DNA of 64,000 nucleotides from Flavobacteriales bacterium (GTDB lineage: Bacteria > Bacteroidota > Bacteroidia > Flavobacteriales_F > PHOS-HE28). Position numbers and translations under genes: made by a program. How positions within the stretch are numbered: position 1 is the stretch's first letter; the number at the start of each line of letters is the position of its first letter. The notes under the pieces are model-generated. The model saw nothing but the letters and a program-made list of their open reading frames with translations. It was not told the origin of the DNA and searched no databases. This document shows positions 26,339 through 34,085 of the stretch, one piece after another. The DNA is taken from NCBI GenBank assembly GCA_016716605.1, contig JADJWA010000002.1, positions 186,001 through 250,000 on the forward strand. The letters run 5' to 3'.

Positions 26339-27580
26339 TCAGGGCAGCAGCATGCCCCAATAGCCGAGCGCGCAAAGCCCCGCCAGGAGGAGGGCACCAA
26401 TGGGCAGCATCGTGCGCCGCGGTGCATTGCCCTTGCATTGAACCCAGAGCGAAGCAGAACCGAACAGCGTAAGGAGCAACGGGGCCCAAGCCAGCGCTTG
26501 ATGCACGGAACCCAGCCCGAAGTAGTACACCCCTTCCTGCATCAGCAGCACGCCGATCAAGGCAATGAGCACAACGCAGGTAAGACCGGATAGCAGCGGA
26601 GCGATCACCGACCTGCTGTGGCGCCCGAGCGATCGGGATGCGACGCGCACGATGAATCGCACAAGGTTCACCGCGCCGAGGACCATCGCCCACGCGGCCA
26701 GCCCGAGCATCGCCCACCACAGCCACCGCTGGTGGAAGGGCGTGAGGTAGCTCTTCAGTCGATCGTATTCCGGACGCGCACCGAAGAGCGAGGCCATATC
26801 CACCGTGCGGTCGCCCTTCGCGAGTTCCTCCTTCAGATAGAAGGTGACGCACTGGCTGAAATCGTGGTAGAAGTAGAGGTGCGCTTTGGCCTCTTGCGGA
26901 TCGAACAACACGCTGAACAAGGTGCCTTCGCCCTTCTTCGGCCGGCATACGGTCATGGTGGAGAGCACGTTCTCGGCTTCCTCGAACGACGCACCCATGC
27001 CACTCAGCAGTAGTTCGCGGCCCCTCTGTAAGCGTGGAATGGGGATCGTGGCGGGATCGCTGCATGTCCCCATGCGCCAATTGCTCACCGTATAGGCCGG
27101 GTCATGGCCCAGGATCATGGTATCGTTCTCTACGATGAGGTAGCCGCCATGACGGTCCGCGAAGAAGAGCATGGAGCGGGTAAGCCAGCTTAGGTCGTAC
27201 GTGCGCATCCGATTGGCAACCTCCTGCACCGAGGCGCAGGTGCGCATCAGCATCGGCATCAGGTCGTCGAACCGCACCTGTGGAAGGCCCGGAACGGGGG
27301 TCACCTGGTGTGGTTGGATGGTCAGTCCATCGAACACCAGCCCGGCTTCGTTCATGCCCAACTGGGGACCCTGTTGCCGCAGGGGATGGCCGTTGAAGTG
27401 GTCGAAATAGATGGCGCCGTAGTCGCCACGGCGGCCCGGCTCGAAACGCACCTGTGCATTGATGCTCCACGCATCCTCGTTGCAGCCGATGAAGGTGCGG
27501 CCATCGGCGGTCACCTTGAAGCTGGTGCAGGCAGGTGCGCTGAACGGCAGCAGCGCGAAGGGAAGAAGCGTGAGCCGCAT
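26339..27580 (-). CDS. Membrane-anchored Ntn hydrolase (choloylglycine hydrolase / acyltransferase-like)
   Basis: The 413 residues begin MRLTLLPFALLPFSAPACTSFKVTADGRTFIGCNEDAW. The signal peptide would be cleaved before the Cys of CTSF, exposing the N-terminal nucleophile of the penicillin V acylase / choloylglycine hydrolase type; the following strand with GCNEDAW matches the family's xNxDW motif. Further family-like stretches are QGPQLGMNEAGLVFDGLT and GYLIVENDTMILGH. After ~residue 285 there are four membrane helices (WWAMLGLAAWAMVLGAVNLV, VIAPLLSGLTCVVLIALIGVLLM, LAWAPLLLTLFGSASLWV, LPIGALLLAGLCALGYWGML). The catalytic part is thus tethered outside the inner membrane. It acts on amide bonds; the substrate is unknown. 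Confidence 0.7.
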   Translation of the reverse strand: MRLTLLPFALLPFSAPACTSFKVTADGRTFIGCNEDAWSINAQVRFEPGRRGDYGAIYFDHFNGHPLRQQGPQLGMNEAGLVFDGLTIQPHQVTPVPGLPQVRFDDLMPMLMRTCASVQEVANRMRTYDLSWLTRSMLFFADRHGGYLIVENDTMILGHDPAYTVSNWRMGTCSDPATIPIPRLQRGRELLLSGMGASFEEAENVLSTMTVCRPKKGEGTLFSVLFDPQEAKAHLYFYHDFSQCVTFYLKEELAKGDRTVDMASLFGARPEYDRLKSYLTPFHQRWLWWAMLGLAAWAMVLGAVNLVRFIVRVASRSLGRHSRSVIAPLLSGLTCVVLIALIGVLLMQEGVYYFGLGSVHQALAWAPLLLTLFGSASLWVQCKGNAPRRTMLPIGALLLAGLCALGYWGMLLP

Positions 27581-27661
27581 GATGAGATCAATGCTGCGCT
27601 GGGCTAACGTAACGCGCGGCGGGATGAGTTCGGGTCCACCCTCTCCAGATTCCTTAGCCTC

Positions 27662-27832
27662 ATGTCCTTCGTCCGAGCCCCACCCTACGTCCCAAAGCAC
27701 AAGATCCGCGTCGTCACCGCCGTCAGTCTCTTCGACGGCCACGATGCCGCCATCAACATCATGCGGCGCATCATCCAGAGCACCGGCGCCGAGGTGATTC
27801 ACTTGGGGCACAGCCGTGGCGTGGAAGCCTAG
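27662..27832 (+). pseudogene. Truncated 5' copy of icmF
   Basis: Fifty-six codons that repeat the first 56 residues of the full icmF starting at 28330 with nine or so substitutions (MSFVRAPPYVPKHKIRVVT... through HLGHSRGVEA) and then end in TAG. The stop codon overlaps that of hicA on the other strand. The most natural reading is that this is the original icmF start, cut off when hicBA with another icmF 5' end was placed behind it. The spacing between equivalent positions of the two copies is 668 bp. Confidence 0.85.
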
Positions 27833-28041
27833 GCGAATACCGAACGGTCCAAACCGCTTTGGCGGATGATCGACATCAAAGTGCCGATGCGGATCTCCTT
27901 ATGGTCCGGCACAGGCACCGTGATAGTGGAGCCGGGAACCTGTTTTTGCATGATGATGTGACTGCCGCGCTGCCGCACCTGCTCGAATCCGTGCGCTCGA
28001 AGGATGGCGCAGACCTCGCGCCCGCTCAGCGTGCGCATCAC
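27829..28041 (-). CDS. hicA: HicA-type mRNA interferase toxin
   Basis: Seventy residues of the HicA dsRNA-binding-like fold: SGREVCAILRAHGFEQVRQRGSHIIMQ, where the His in GSH is the catalytic residue of the family, then TITVPVPDHKEIRIGTLMSIIRQSGL. It cleaves mRNA in the cytoplasm when not neutralised by HicB. It overlaps the hicB stop by four bases (ATGA), so the antitoxin gene is translated first. The gene pair sits exactly between two copies of the icmF 5' end. Confidence 0.9.
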   Translation of the reverse strand: MMRTLSGREVCAILRAHGFEQVRQRGSHIIMQKQVPGSTITVPVPDHKEIRIGTLMSIIRQSGLDRSVFA

Positions 28042-28262
28042 ACCGCCACTTTCACGCGGGTCACCAGCACTTCATCGTGAAGCCGCTCGCGCACCTCGCT
28101 GGGTGAGGCGGTCTCGAAGAACAGCTCGAGGGCCTCGATCAAGTTAGCTCGCGCCTCTTCCACGGTATCGCCTTGGCTGGCCACGTCCAACTCCGGGCAT
28201 AGCGACACATAGCCGTTGCCCTCACGTTCGATGATGGCGGTGAGCTCGCGGGTGGTTTTCAT
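28038..28262 (-). CDS. hicB: HicB-type antitoxin
   Basis: I start at MKTTRELTAIIEREGNGYVSLCPELDVASQGDTVEEARANLIEALELFFE, the partial RNase H-like fold of HicB, giving 74 residues; an upstream in-frame start would add 12 residues without family support. The short form lacks a separate DNA-binding domain at its C-terminus, so autoregulation may be weak or need the toxin. It is in an operon with hicA. The ~70 bp between its start and the icmF ATG must contain the promoters of both hicBA and the present icmF. Confidence 0.88.
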   Translation of the reverse strand: MKTTRELTAIIEREGNGYVSLCPELDVASQGDTVEEARANLIEALELFFETASPSEVRERLHDEVLVTRVKVAV

Positions 28263-28329
28263 GTAGTCAAATGTAGTCCTTATGATGAGTAACCTCAAAC
28301 CGAGGCATCCAGGTCAATAGCTTCGCACC

Positions 28330-31300
28330 ATGTCCTTCGTCCAAGCTCCTCCCTACACCCCCAAGAACAAGATCCGCGTCGTTACCGCCGCCTCGTTGTT
28401 CGATGGCCACGATGCCGCGATCAACATCATGCGGCGGATCATCCAGAGCACCGGTGCTGAGGTGATCCACCTGGGGCACGACCGCAGCGTGGAGGATGTG
28501 GTGAACACCGCGATCCAGGAGGATGCCCACGCCATCGCCATGACCAGCTACCAGGGCGGGCATAACGAGTACTTCAAGTACATGTTCGACCTGCTGAAGG
28601 AGAAGGGCGCGGGGCACATCAAGATCTTCGGCGGCGGCGGCGGCACCATACTGCCCAGCGAGATCGAGGAGCTGCACGATTACGGCATCACGCGCATCTA
28701 CCACCCGGATGACGGCCGCGCGATGGGCCTGCAGGGCATGATCAACGACCTGCTGGAGAAGGCCGACTTCGACCTGAGCGACAAGGTGAACGGCGAGGCC
28801 AAGAAGCTGAGCCCGCAGAACTGGCCGGCCATCGCCAAGCTGATCAGCACCGCCGAGAACCACCCCGAAGTGTTCGGCAAGATCGCCGACGAGATCCACA
28901 AGAAGGCCGAAGCGAGCAAGGCCCCGATCCTCGGCATCACGGGCACGGGCGGCGCGGGCAAGAGCAGCATGGTGGACGAGCTGATCCGCCGCTTCATCCT
29001 GGATTCCGGGTCAAGCCCGGAAGGACAGCAGCGGACGATCGGCGTGATCAGCGTGGACCCGAGCAAGCGCAAGACCGGCGGTGCGCTGCTGGGCGACCGC
29101 ATCCGCATGAACAGCATCCGCGGCGAGCGCGTGTACATGCGCAGCCTCGCCACGCGCCAGAGCAACCTCGCGCTGAGCAAGCACGTGAAGGAGGCCGTGA
29201 GCATCCTGAAGGCCGCGGGCTTCGACCTGATCATCCTGGAGACCAGCGGCATCGGCCAGAGCGATACCGAGATCCTGGACCACAGCGACGTCTCGCTCTA
29301 CATCATGACGCCGGAGTTCGGCGCGGCCACGCAGCTGGAGAAGATCGACATGCTCGACTTCGCCGACGTGGTGGCCATCAACAAGTTCGACAAGCGCGGC
29401 GCCCTCGATGCCCTGCGCGACGTGAAGAAGCAGTACAAGCGCAACCACCAGCTGTGGGACGCCAACGACGATGACCTGCCCGTGGTGGGCACCATCGCCA
29501 GCCAGTTCAACGATCCCGGCACCAACACGCTGTACGCGCGGCTCATGAAGAAGATCGCCGAGAAGACGGGCGTCGACTTCCAGAGCACCTTCCACGCCCA
29601 CGACGAGATGAGCGAGAAGGTGTGGATCATCCCCCCCGCCAAGAGCCGTTACCTGAGCGAGATCAGCGAGAACAACCGCCGCTACGATGCCCACGTGCGC
29701 AAGCAGGCGGAGATCGCGGACAAGCTTTACGGGCTGTACAGTGCGGTGTTGACCTTCGGTGGTCCTGACCTGCTCGAAGCTTCAAGCCTCAAGACTCAAG
29801 CTTCAAGCTCGACCCCGAACAAGCTTGAGGCTAGTGGCTTGCAGCTTGAAGCCCTCATTTCGAAGTTCGAGTCCATCAAGAAGGACCTCGACCCCCACCT
29901 CTGGTCCATGCTCCAGAACTGGAAGGCCGAGGAGGCGAAGTACAGCGGCGAGTTCTACATCTACCAGGTGCGCGGCAAGGAGATCAAGGTGCCCAACCAC
30001 ACCGAGAGCCTCAGTCACCTGAAGATCCCGAAGGTGGCGCTGCCGAAGTTCAAGAGCTGGGGCGACAAGGTGCGCTGGGCCATGCAGGAGAACACGCCGG
30101 GCTTCTTCCCCTACACCGCGGGCATCTACCCCTTCAAGCGCCAGGGCGAGGACCCCGCGCGGATGTTCGCCGGCGAAGGCGGTCCGGAGCGCACGAACAA
30201 GCGCTTCCACTACGTGAGCCAGGGTATGCCGGCCAAGCGCCTCAGCACCGCTTTCGACAGCGTCACGCTCTACGGCCACGACCCCGGTCGTCGTCCGGAC
30301 ATCTACGGCAAGGTGGGCAACAGCGGCGTGAGCATCTGCTGCCTCGATGATGCCAAGAAGCTCTACAGCGGCTTCGACCTCACCGCGCCCAACACCAGCG
30401 TGAGCATGACCATCAACGGTCCCGCGCCCATGCTGCTCGGCTTCTTCATGAACGCCGCGATCGACCAGAACTGCGAGAAGTATATCCGCGCCAATGGTCT
30501 CGTTGAGGAAGTGGAAAAGCGGATACGAGAGAGATGGGAGGCTGCGGGCCATGGGCCACGGGCTGCGGGCTCGACCGCGGATAAGCCCGAAGCCCGAGGC
30601 CCGAAGCCCACGGCCCCGCGTTACCATGGCGACATCCCCCAAGGCAACGACGGTCTGGGTCTGCTCCTGCTCGGTATCACTGGCGACCAGGTGCTCCCGG
30701 CCGACGTCTACGCCAAGATCAAAGCCGACACCCTCGCCCAGGTCCGCGGCACCGTGCAGGCCGACATCCTCAAAGAGGACCAGGCGCAGAACACCTGCAT
30801 CTTCAGCACCGAGTTCGCGCTGCGTTTGATGGGCGACGTTCAGCAGTACTTCATCGACCAAAAGGTCCGCAACTTCTACAGCGTCAGCATCAGCGGCTAC
30901 CACATCGCGGAGGCCGGCGCCAACCCCATTTCGCAGCTCGCGTTCACGCTGGCCAACGGCTTCACCTACGTGGAGTACTACCTCAGCCGGGGCATGGACA
31001 TCAACGCCTTCGCGCCCAACCTGAGCTTCTTCTTCAGCAACGGGATGGACCCCGAGTACGCCGTGATGGGCCGCGTGGCGCGTCGCCTCTGGGCCAAGGC
31101 GCTCAAGCACCGCTACGGCGCCGACGAGCGCAGCCAGATGCTCAAGTACCACATCCAGACCAGCGGCCGCAGCCTGCACGCGCAGGAGATCGACTTCAAC
31201 GACATCCGCACCACGTTGCAGGCGCTGTACGCCATCTACGACAACTGCAACAGCCTGCACACCAACGCCTACGACGAGGCCATCACCACGCCCACCGAGG

Positions 31301-31845
31301 AAAGCGTGCGCCGCGCCATGGCCATCCAGCTCATCATCAACCGCGAGCTCGGCCTGGCCAAGAACGAGAACCCGTTGCAGGGCAGCTTCATCATCGAAGA
31401 ATTGACGGATCTCGTCGAGGAAGCGGTGTTGACGGAGTTCGATCGGATCACGGAACGTGGTGGGGTCTTGGGTGCGATGGAAACGATGTACCAGCGCAGC
31501 CGCATCCAGGAGGAAAGCTTGTACTACGAGACCTTGAAGCACACGGGTGAGTATCCCATCATCGGGGTGAATACCTTCCTGTCGAGCAAAGGATCACCGA
31601 CGATCTTGCCGAAAGAGGTCATCAGAGCTACGGAAGAGGAGAAAGAAGCCCAGATAGCGACCGTCGAGAATCTCCGAACTGCTTATGCGGATGAGGCGGC
31701 CAAAGCCATCAAAGACCTCCAGCAAGCTGCGATCAAGAATGAGAACATGTTCGAAGTGTTGATGGAAGCCACCAAGTACTGTAGTCTCGGTCAACTCACT
31801 GCGGCCATGTTCGAAGTCGGCGGACAGTACAGAAGGAATATGTGA
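28330..31845 (+). CDS. icmF: Fused acyl-CoA mutase with GTPase chaperone (IcmF), carrying a recoded 3' end
   Basis: This cytoplasmic B12 enzyme interconverts isobutyryl-CoA (or a related acyl-CoA) and its linear isomer. Domain order: B12-binding (~1-140, DGHDAAI and GGGGG loops), MeaB-like GTPase (~195-430, Walker A GTGGAGKSS), linker, then the mutase barrel (~440-1171, TSGRSLHAQEIDFNDIR). At 1171 residues it exceeds the usual ~1,090 because of three insertions with palindromic DNA (~225-232, 482-508, 738-762). From codon ~1017 the base sequence abruptly departs from the copy at 43 kb: 12 differences in the 180 bases before, but 27 in the next 108, all synonymous, while the protein stays ~99% identical (hand counts). 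The stop overlaps the nuclease ATG (TGATG). Confidence 0.9.
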   Translation: MSFVQAPPYTPKNKIRVVTAASLFDGHDAAINIMRRIIQSTGAEVIHLGHDRSVEDVVNTAIQEDAHAIAMTSYQGGHNEYFKYMFDLLKEKGAGHIKIFGGGGGTILPSEIEELHDYGITRIYHPDDGRAMGLQGMINDLLEKADFDLSDKVNGEAKKLSPQNWPAIAKLISTAENHPEVFGKIADEIHKKAEASKAPILGITGTGGAGKSSMVDELIRRFILDSGSSPEGQQRTIGVISVDPSKRKTGGALLGDRIRMNSIRGERVYMRSLATRQSNLALSKHVKEAVSILKAAGFDLIILETSGIGQSDTEILDHSDVSLYIMTPEFGAATQLEKIDMLDFADVVAINKFDKRGALDALRDVKKQYKRNHQLWDANDDDLPVVGTIASQFNDPGTNTLYARLMKKIAEKTGVDFQSTFHAHDEMSEKVWIIPPAKSRYLSEISENNRRYDAHVRKQAEIADKLYGLYSAVLTFGGPDLLEASSLKTQASSSTPNKLEASGLQLEALISKFESIKKDLDPHLWSMLQNWKAEEAKYSGEFYIYQVRGKEIKVPNHTESLSHLKIPKVALPKFKSWGDKVRWAMQENTPGFFPYTAGIYPFKRQGEDPARMFAGEGGPERTNKRFHYVSQGMPAKRLSTAFDSVTLYGHDPGRRPDIYGKVGNSGVSICCLDDAKKLYSGFDLTAPNTSVSMTINGPAPMLLGFFMNAAIDQNCEKYIRANGLVEEVEKRIRERWEAAGHGPRAAGSTADKPEARGPKPTAPRYHGDIPQGNDGLGLLLLGITGDQVLPADVYAKIKADTLAQVRGTVQADILKEDQAQNTCIFSTEFALRLMGDVQQYFIDQKVRNFYSVSISGYHIAEAGANPISQLAFTLANGFTYVEYYLSRGMDINAFAPNLSFFFSNGMDPEYAVMGRVARRLWAKALKHRYGADERSQMLKYHIQTSGRSLHAQEIDFNDIRTTLQALYAIYDNCNSLHTNAYDEAITTPTEESVRRAMAIQLIINRELGLAKNENPLQGSFIIEELTDLVEEAVLTEFDRITERGGVLGAMETMYQRSRIQEESLYYETLKHTGEYPIIGVNTFLSSKGSPTILPKEVIRATEEEKEAQIATVENLRTAYADEAAKAIKDLQQAAIKNENMFEVLMEATKYCSLGQLTAAMFEVGGQYRRNM
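31380..31397 (+). repeat. 18-bp direct repeat, left copy (inside icmF)
   Basis: GGGCAGCTTCATCATCGA is identical at 31380-31397 and 32784-32801. The left copy marks the point where icmF changes codon usage; the right copy opens the displaced icmF 3' end. The two enclose 1,404 bp (recoded 3' end plus nuclease gene), and recombination between them would restore an uninterrupted gene. The equivalent bases in the 43-kb copy differ (GGCTCC). Confidence 0.75.
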
Positions 31846-32762
31846 TGAGTTACGGTATCGGACCACAATACAGCGGGGATGACGGACTCGATAAGTCCGA
31901 ATTCCTGAAGAAGGCGCGCCTTCATCAATCAAGATTCCGTGCAGAGCGGTTGAAATTGCCACACGGATGGAGTAAGACGAAGAACTACGGCAACTTCCTA
32001 ACGCCATGCGACGCGGATGCAGGATGCAACTTCTATCCCGAGTTAGGCATCTTGGAAGCCGCTAGGAAGCGTTATCCGATAACGAGCGAGAAGGTCTATG
32101 GGAACATGCTTCGGAGCGAGCACATTCCGTTGAACATGCTCTGGCCCCTGAACTTGGACGATAAGTATCGCCTGCAGGTTTTCTCAGACTTGCTTGGAGA
32201 ACCCTTGAGCACTGTCGATCCGATTCGCATCGAGTTTGCGCCGTCGCCACGTTCAGAGTATTTGAATGATGGTACATCTTTCGATGCATATACCGAAAGC
32301 ACTGATAAGGAAGGTCGGCGGGGGCTTATCGGGATTGAGGTGAAGTACACCGAACGCGCCTACAAATTGAAGCATGGCTCCACGGAAGAGCGAACTGTGA
32401 ATGACCGAGCCTCTATTTACTTCAAGGTCATGGCTGCCTGTGGGATATTCAAGCCGGGATGCGAAACACAGGTGATCACAGACGATTACCGGCAGATCTG
32501 GCGGAACCACCTACTCGCGGAGAGCATTCTGCTCAAGCATCCTGAGCGATTTGCCCACGCTACCTCGCTCACCTTGTTCCCGAAAGGCAATAAGCAAATG
32601 GACGACGCTTGCACAGGCTACAAGTCCTTCCTAGCCGCACCGGACGGCAGGTTCATGACGCTTACTTATGAACGATTTCTTGATATCTGCCAGGAGCATT
32701 CGCCATCACCCGATTTCGATAAGTGGCTAACGTATTTGCAAGAGCGGTACATCGTAGTGTGA
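31845..32762 (+). CDS. PD-(D/E)XK nuclease-like protein coupled to icmF
   Basis: A 305-residue cytoplasmic protein. A PD-(D/E)XK active site is suggested by Asp147 in TSFDAYTES and, after a hairpin, Glu165-Val-Lys167 in LIGIEVKYTE, followed by a helix with DDYRQIWRNHLLAESILL as in restriction-endonuclease folds. It reminds me of PGN_0703-type putative restriction endonucleases, but I am not certain. No methyltransferase gene is near. Codon use is less GC-rich than the surroundings and matches the recoded 3' end of icmF directly upstream, so the two probably arrived together. The ATG overlaps the icmF stop by one base, making its expression depend on icmF translation. It could be a homing-type or restriction nuclease. 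Confidence 0.65.
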   Translation: MSYGIGPQYSGDDGLDKSEFLKKARLHQSRFRAERLKLPHGWSKTKNYGNFLTPCDADAGCNFYPELGILEAARKRYPITSEKVYGNMLRSEHIPLNMLWPLNLDDKYRLQVFSDLLGEPLSTVDPIRIEFAPSPRSEYLNDGTSFDAYTESTDKEGRRGLIGIEVKYTERAYKLKHGSTEERTVNDRASIYFKVMAACGIFKPGCETQVITDDYRQIWRNHLLAESILLKHPERFAHATSLTLFPKGNKQMDDACTGYKSFLAAPDGRFMTLTYERFLDICQEHSPSPDFDKWLTYLQERYIVV

Positions 32763-32783
32763 TCAAAGCAAGGGAACGCGCGA

Positions 32784-33248
32784 GGGCAGCTTCATCATCG
32801 AGGAGCTCACCGACCTGGTGGAAGAGGCCGTGCTCAGCGAGTTCGACCGCATCACCGAGCGCGGCGGCGTGCTGGGCGCCATGGAGACCATGTACCAGCG
32901 CTCAAGGATCCAGGAAGAGAGCTTGTACTACGAGACCCTGAAGCACACGGGTGAGTATCCGATCATTGGGGTGAACACGTTCTTGTCGAGCAAAGGATCG
33001 CCGACCGTTCTCCCGAAGGAAGTGATCCGTGCTACGGAAGAGGAGAAGGAAGCGCAGATCCGCACCGTGGAGAACGTGCAGAAGGCTTATGAGGCTGAAG
33101 GGAAAGCCGCACTCGGAAGCTTCAAGAGGCTGCGATCAAGAACGAGAACATGTTTGCGGTCTTGATGGAAGCGACCAAGTATTGCAGCCTGGGTCAGTTA
33201 ACTGCTGCAATGTTTGAGGTGGGGGGGCAGTATCGGCGGAATATGTGA
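32784..33248 (+). pseudogene. Displaced icmF 3' end (copy B), frameshifted
   Basis: Encodes the last ~155 codons of IcmF from GSFIIEELTDLVEEAVL. The first ~120 bases have the GC-rich codons of the genome; from about 32910 the codons resemble the recoded version in the present icmF, so this copy is a mosaic. One frameshift near 33115 (KAALGSF in one frame, KLQEAAIKNENMFAVL in the next) breaks it; the proper end GGQYRRNM with stop is at 33246-33248. At the left edge the bases AACGCGCGAGGGC replace AACCCGTTGCAGGGC, a net loss of two bases. It has no start codon of its own and is probably inert. Confidence 0.85.
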
Positions 33249-33303
33249 CCCGCGAAGGGCACGATACTCCATTCACTCTCGGACACGGTGATCGCACTAT
33301 CGA

Positions 33304-33675
33304 TCACACGGCAAAGGTGTCATTGAGTATCGCTGCTAGGTCGTCTGGTAACGCCAGCGGCTTCAGCGCCGGCACATTCGCTCCGCCCGTATTCCCGATC
33401 GGCACCGTGCCCGCGAAGCTCTTCACCCCACCGAAGACCAGACGCGGCAACTGTCCGATGATCTCGCGCATGTTCTTGGTACGGAACCCGAACTTCAGCA
33501 TGCGCCAATGCACCGCGTTGTGCTCCAAGGGCCAACGCTGGCCGAGAATATGGGCCCGCTCGAGATGGTGCCATTCGAGTTGCAGATCGCCGAGCGTGCG
33601 AGCCTCTTCGCTCTTGCGCAACTCTGCTCCGTAGTATGGCCGCACCTGCGTCGGCATGGCCCAATGAAGCTTCAT
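33304..33675 (-). CDS. DUF3703 family protein
   Basis: A 123-residue cytoplasmic protein with the family core YYGAELRKSEEARTLGDLQLEWHHLERAHILGQRWPLEHNAVHWRMLKFG and the end GTVPIGNTGGANVPALKPLALPDDLAAIL. The family is often found beside heavy-metal efflux genes, as here, but its function is unknown. The start overlaps the stop of the HMA protein gene by four bases, so it closes the five-gene metal operon on the minus strand. Confidence 0.85.
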   Translation of the reverse strand: MKLHWAMPTQVRPYYGAELRKSEEARTLGDLQLEWHHLERAHILGQRWPLEHNAVHWRMLKFGFRTKNMREIIGQLPRLVFGGVKSFAGTVPIGNTGGANVPALKPLALPDDLAAILNDTFAV

Positions 33676-34052
33676 TGCTTCACCGGCAACTTGCCGCAGC
33701 CTTCATTCTGGCAGCATTGGGGCAACTTGGCAAATGCTGAGGCATTACCCGGTGTACCATCAGCGGAGTACCCCAGCTTGGTGAGTGCTGCACGCAATTT
33801 GTCCGCGTCGGTCTTGCGCGGATCGTAGGTCACGCTCACGGCAGCGGTGCTGAGGTCCACATCCACCTTCTTCACGCCCTTGGTATAGACGAGTTCGGTC
33901 TCGATGGTCTTCTCGCACATATCGCAGATGCCAGTGCTCTGGATGGCGATGGTGGCGGTCTTCTTGCCTTTGGCGGGCGGGGAAACTGCACCGGTTTGTG
34001 CAGATAGGCCCAGTGTGCAAAAGGCAAAGAGCAGGGTGGTCAGCTGTTTCAT
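33672..34052 (-). CDS. Secreted heavy-metal-associated (HMA) domain protein, MerP-like
   Basis: The 126 residues start at MKQLTTLLFAFCTLGLSAQ, a signal peptide (an upstream GTG four codons earlier is possible). The HMA fold follows with the metal motif GICDMCEKTIETEL (CxxC) and VDLSTAAVSVTYDPRKTDADKLRAALTKLGY. The extreme C-terminus adds more Cys (LPQCCQNEGCGKL), a likely second metal site. It probably carries a soft metal ion in the periplasm for the neighbouring pumps. Confidence 0.8.
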   Translation of the reverse strand: MKQLTTLLFAFCTLGLSAQTGAVSPPAKGKKTATIAIQSTGICDMCEKTIETELVYTKGVKKVDVDLSTAAVSVTYDPRKTDADKLRAALTKLGYSADGTPGNASAFAKLPQCCQNEGCGKLPVKQ

Positions 34053-34085
34053 GTTCGTAGCCACGCAAGTTATGTTCCAGAACCC

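Noticed and set aside
29803..31542. 579-codon minus-strand open frame inside icmF
   Set aside because: Antisense shadow of the mutase domain; Val/His/Ala/Arg-rich with no protein-like pattern.
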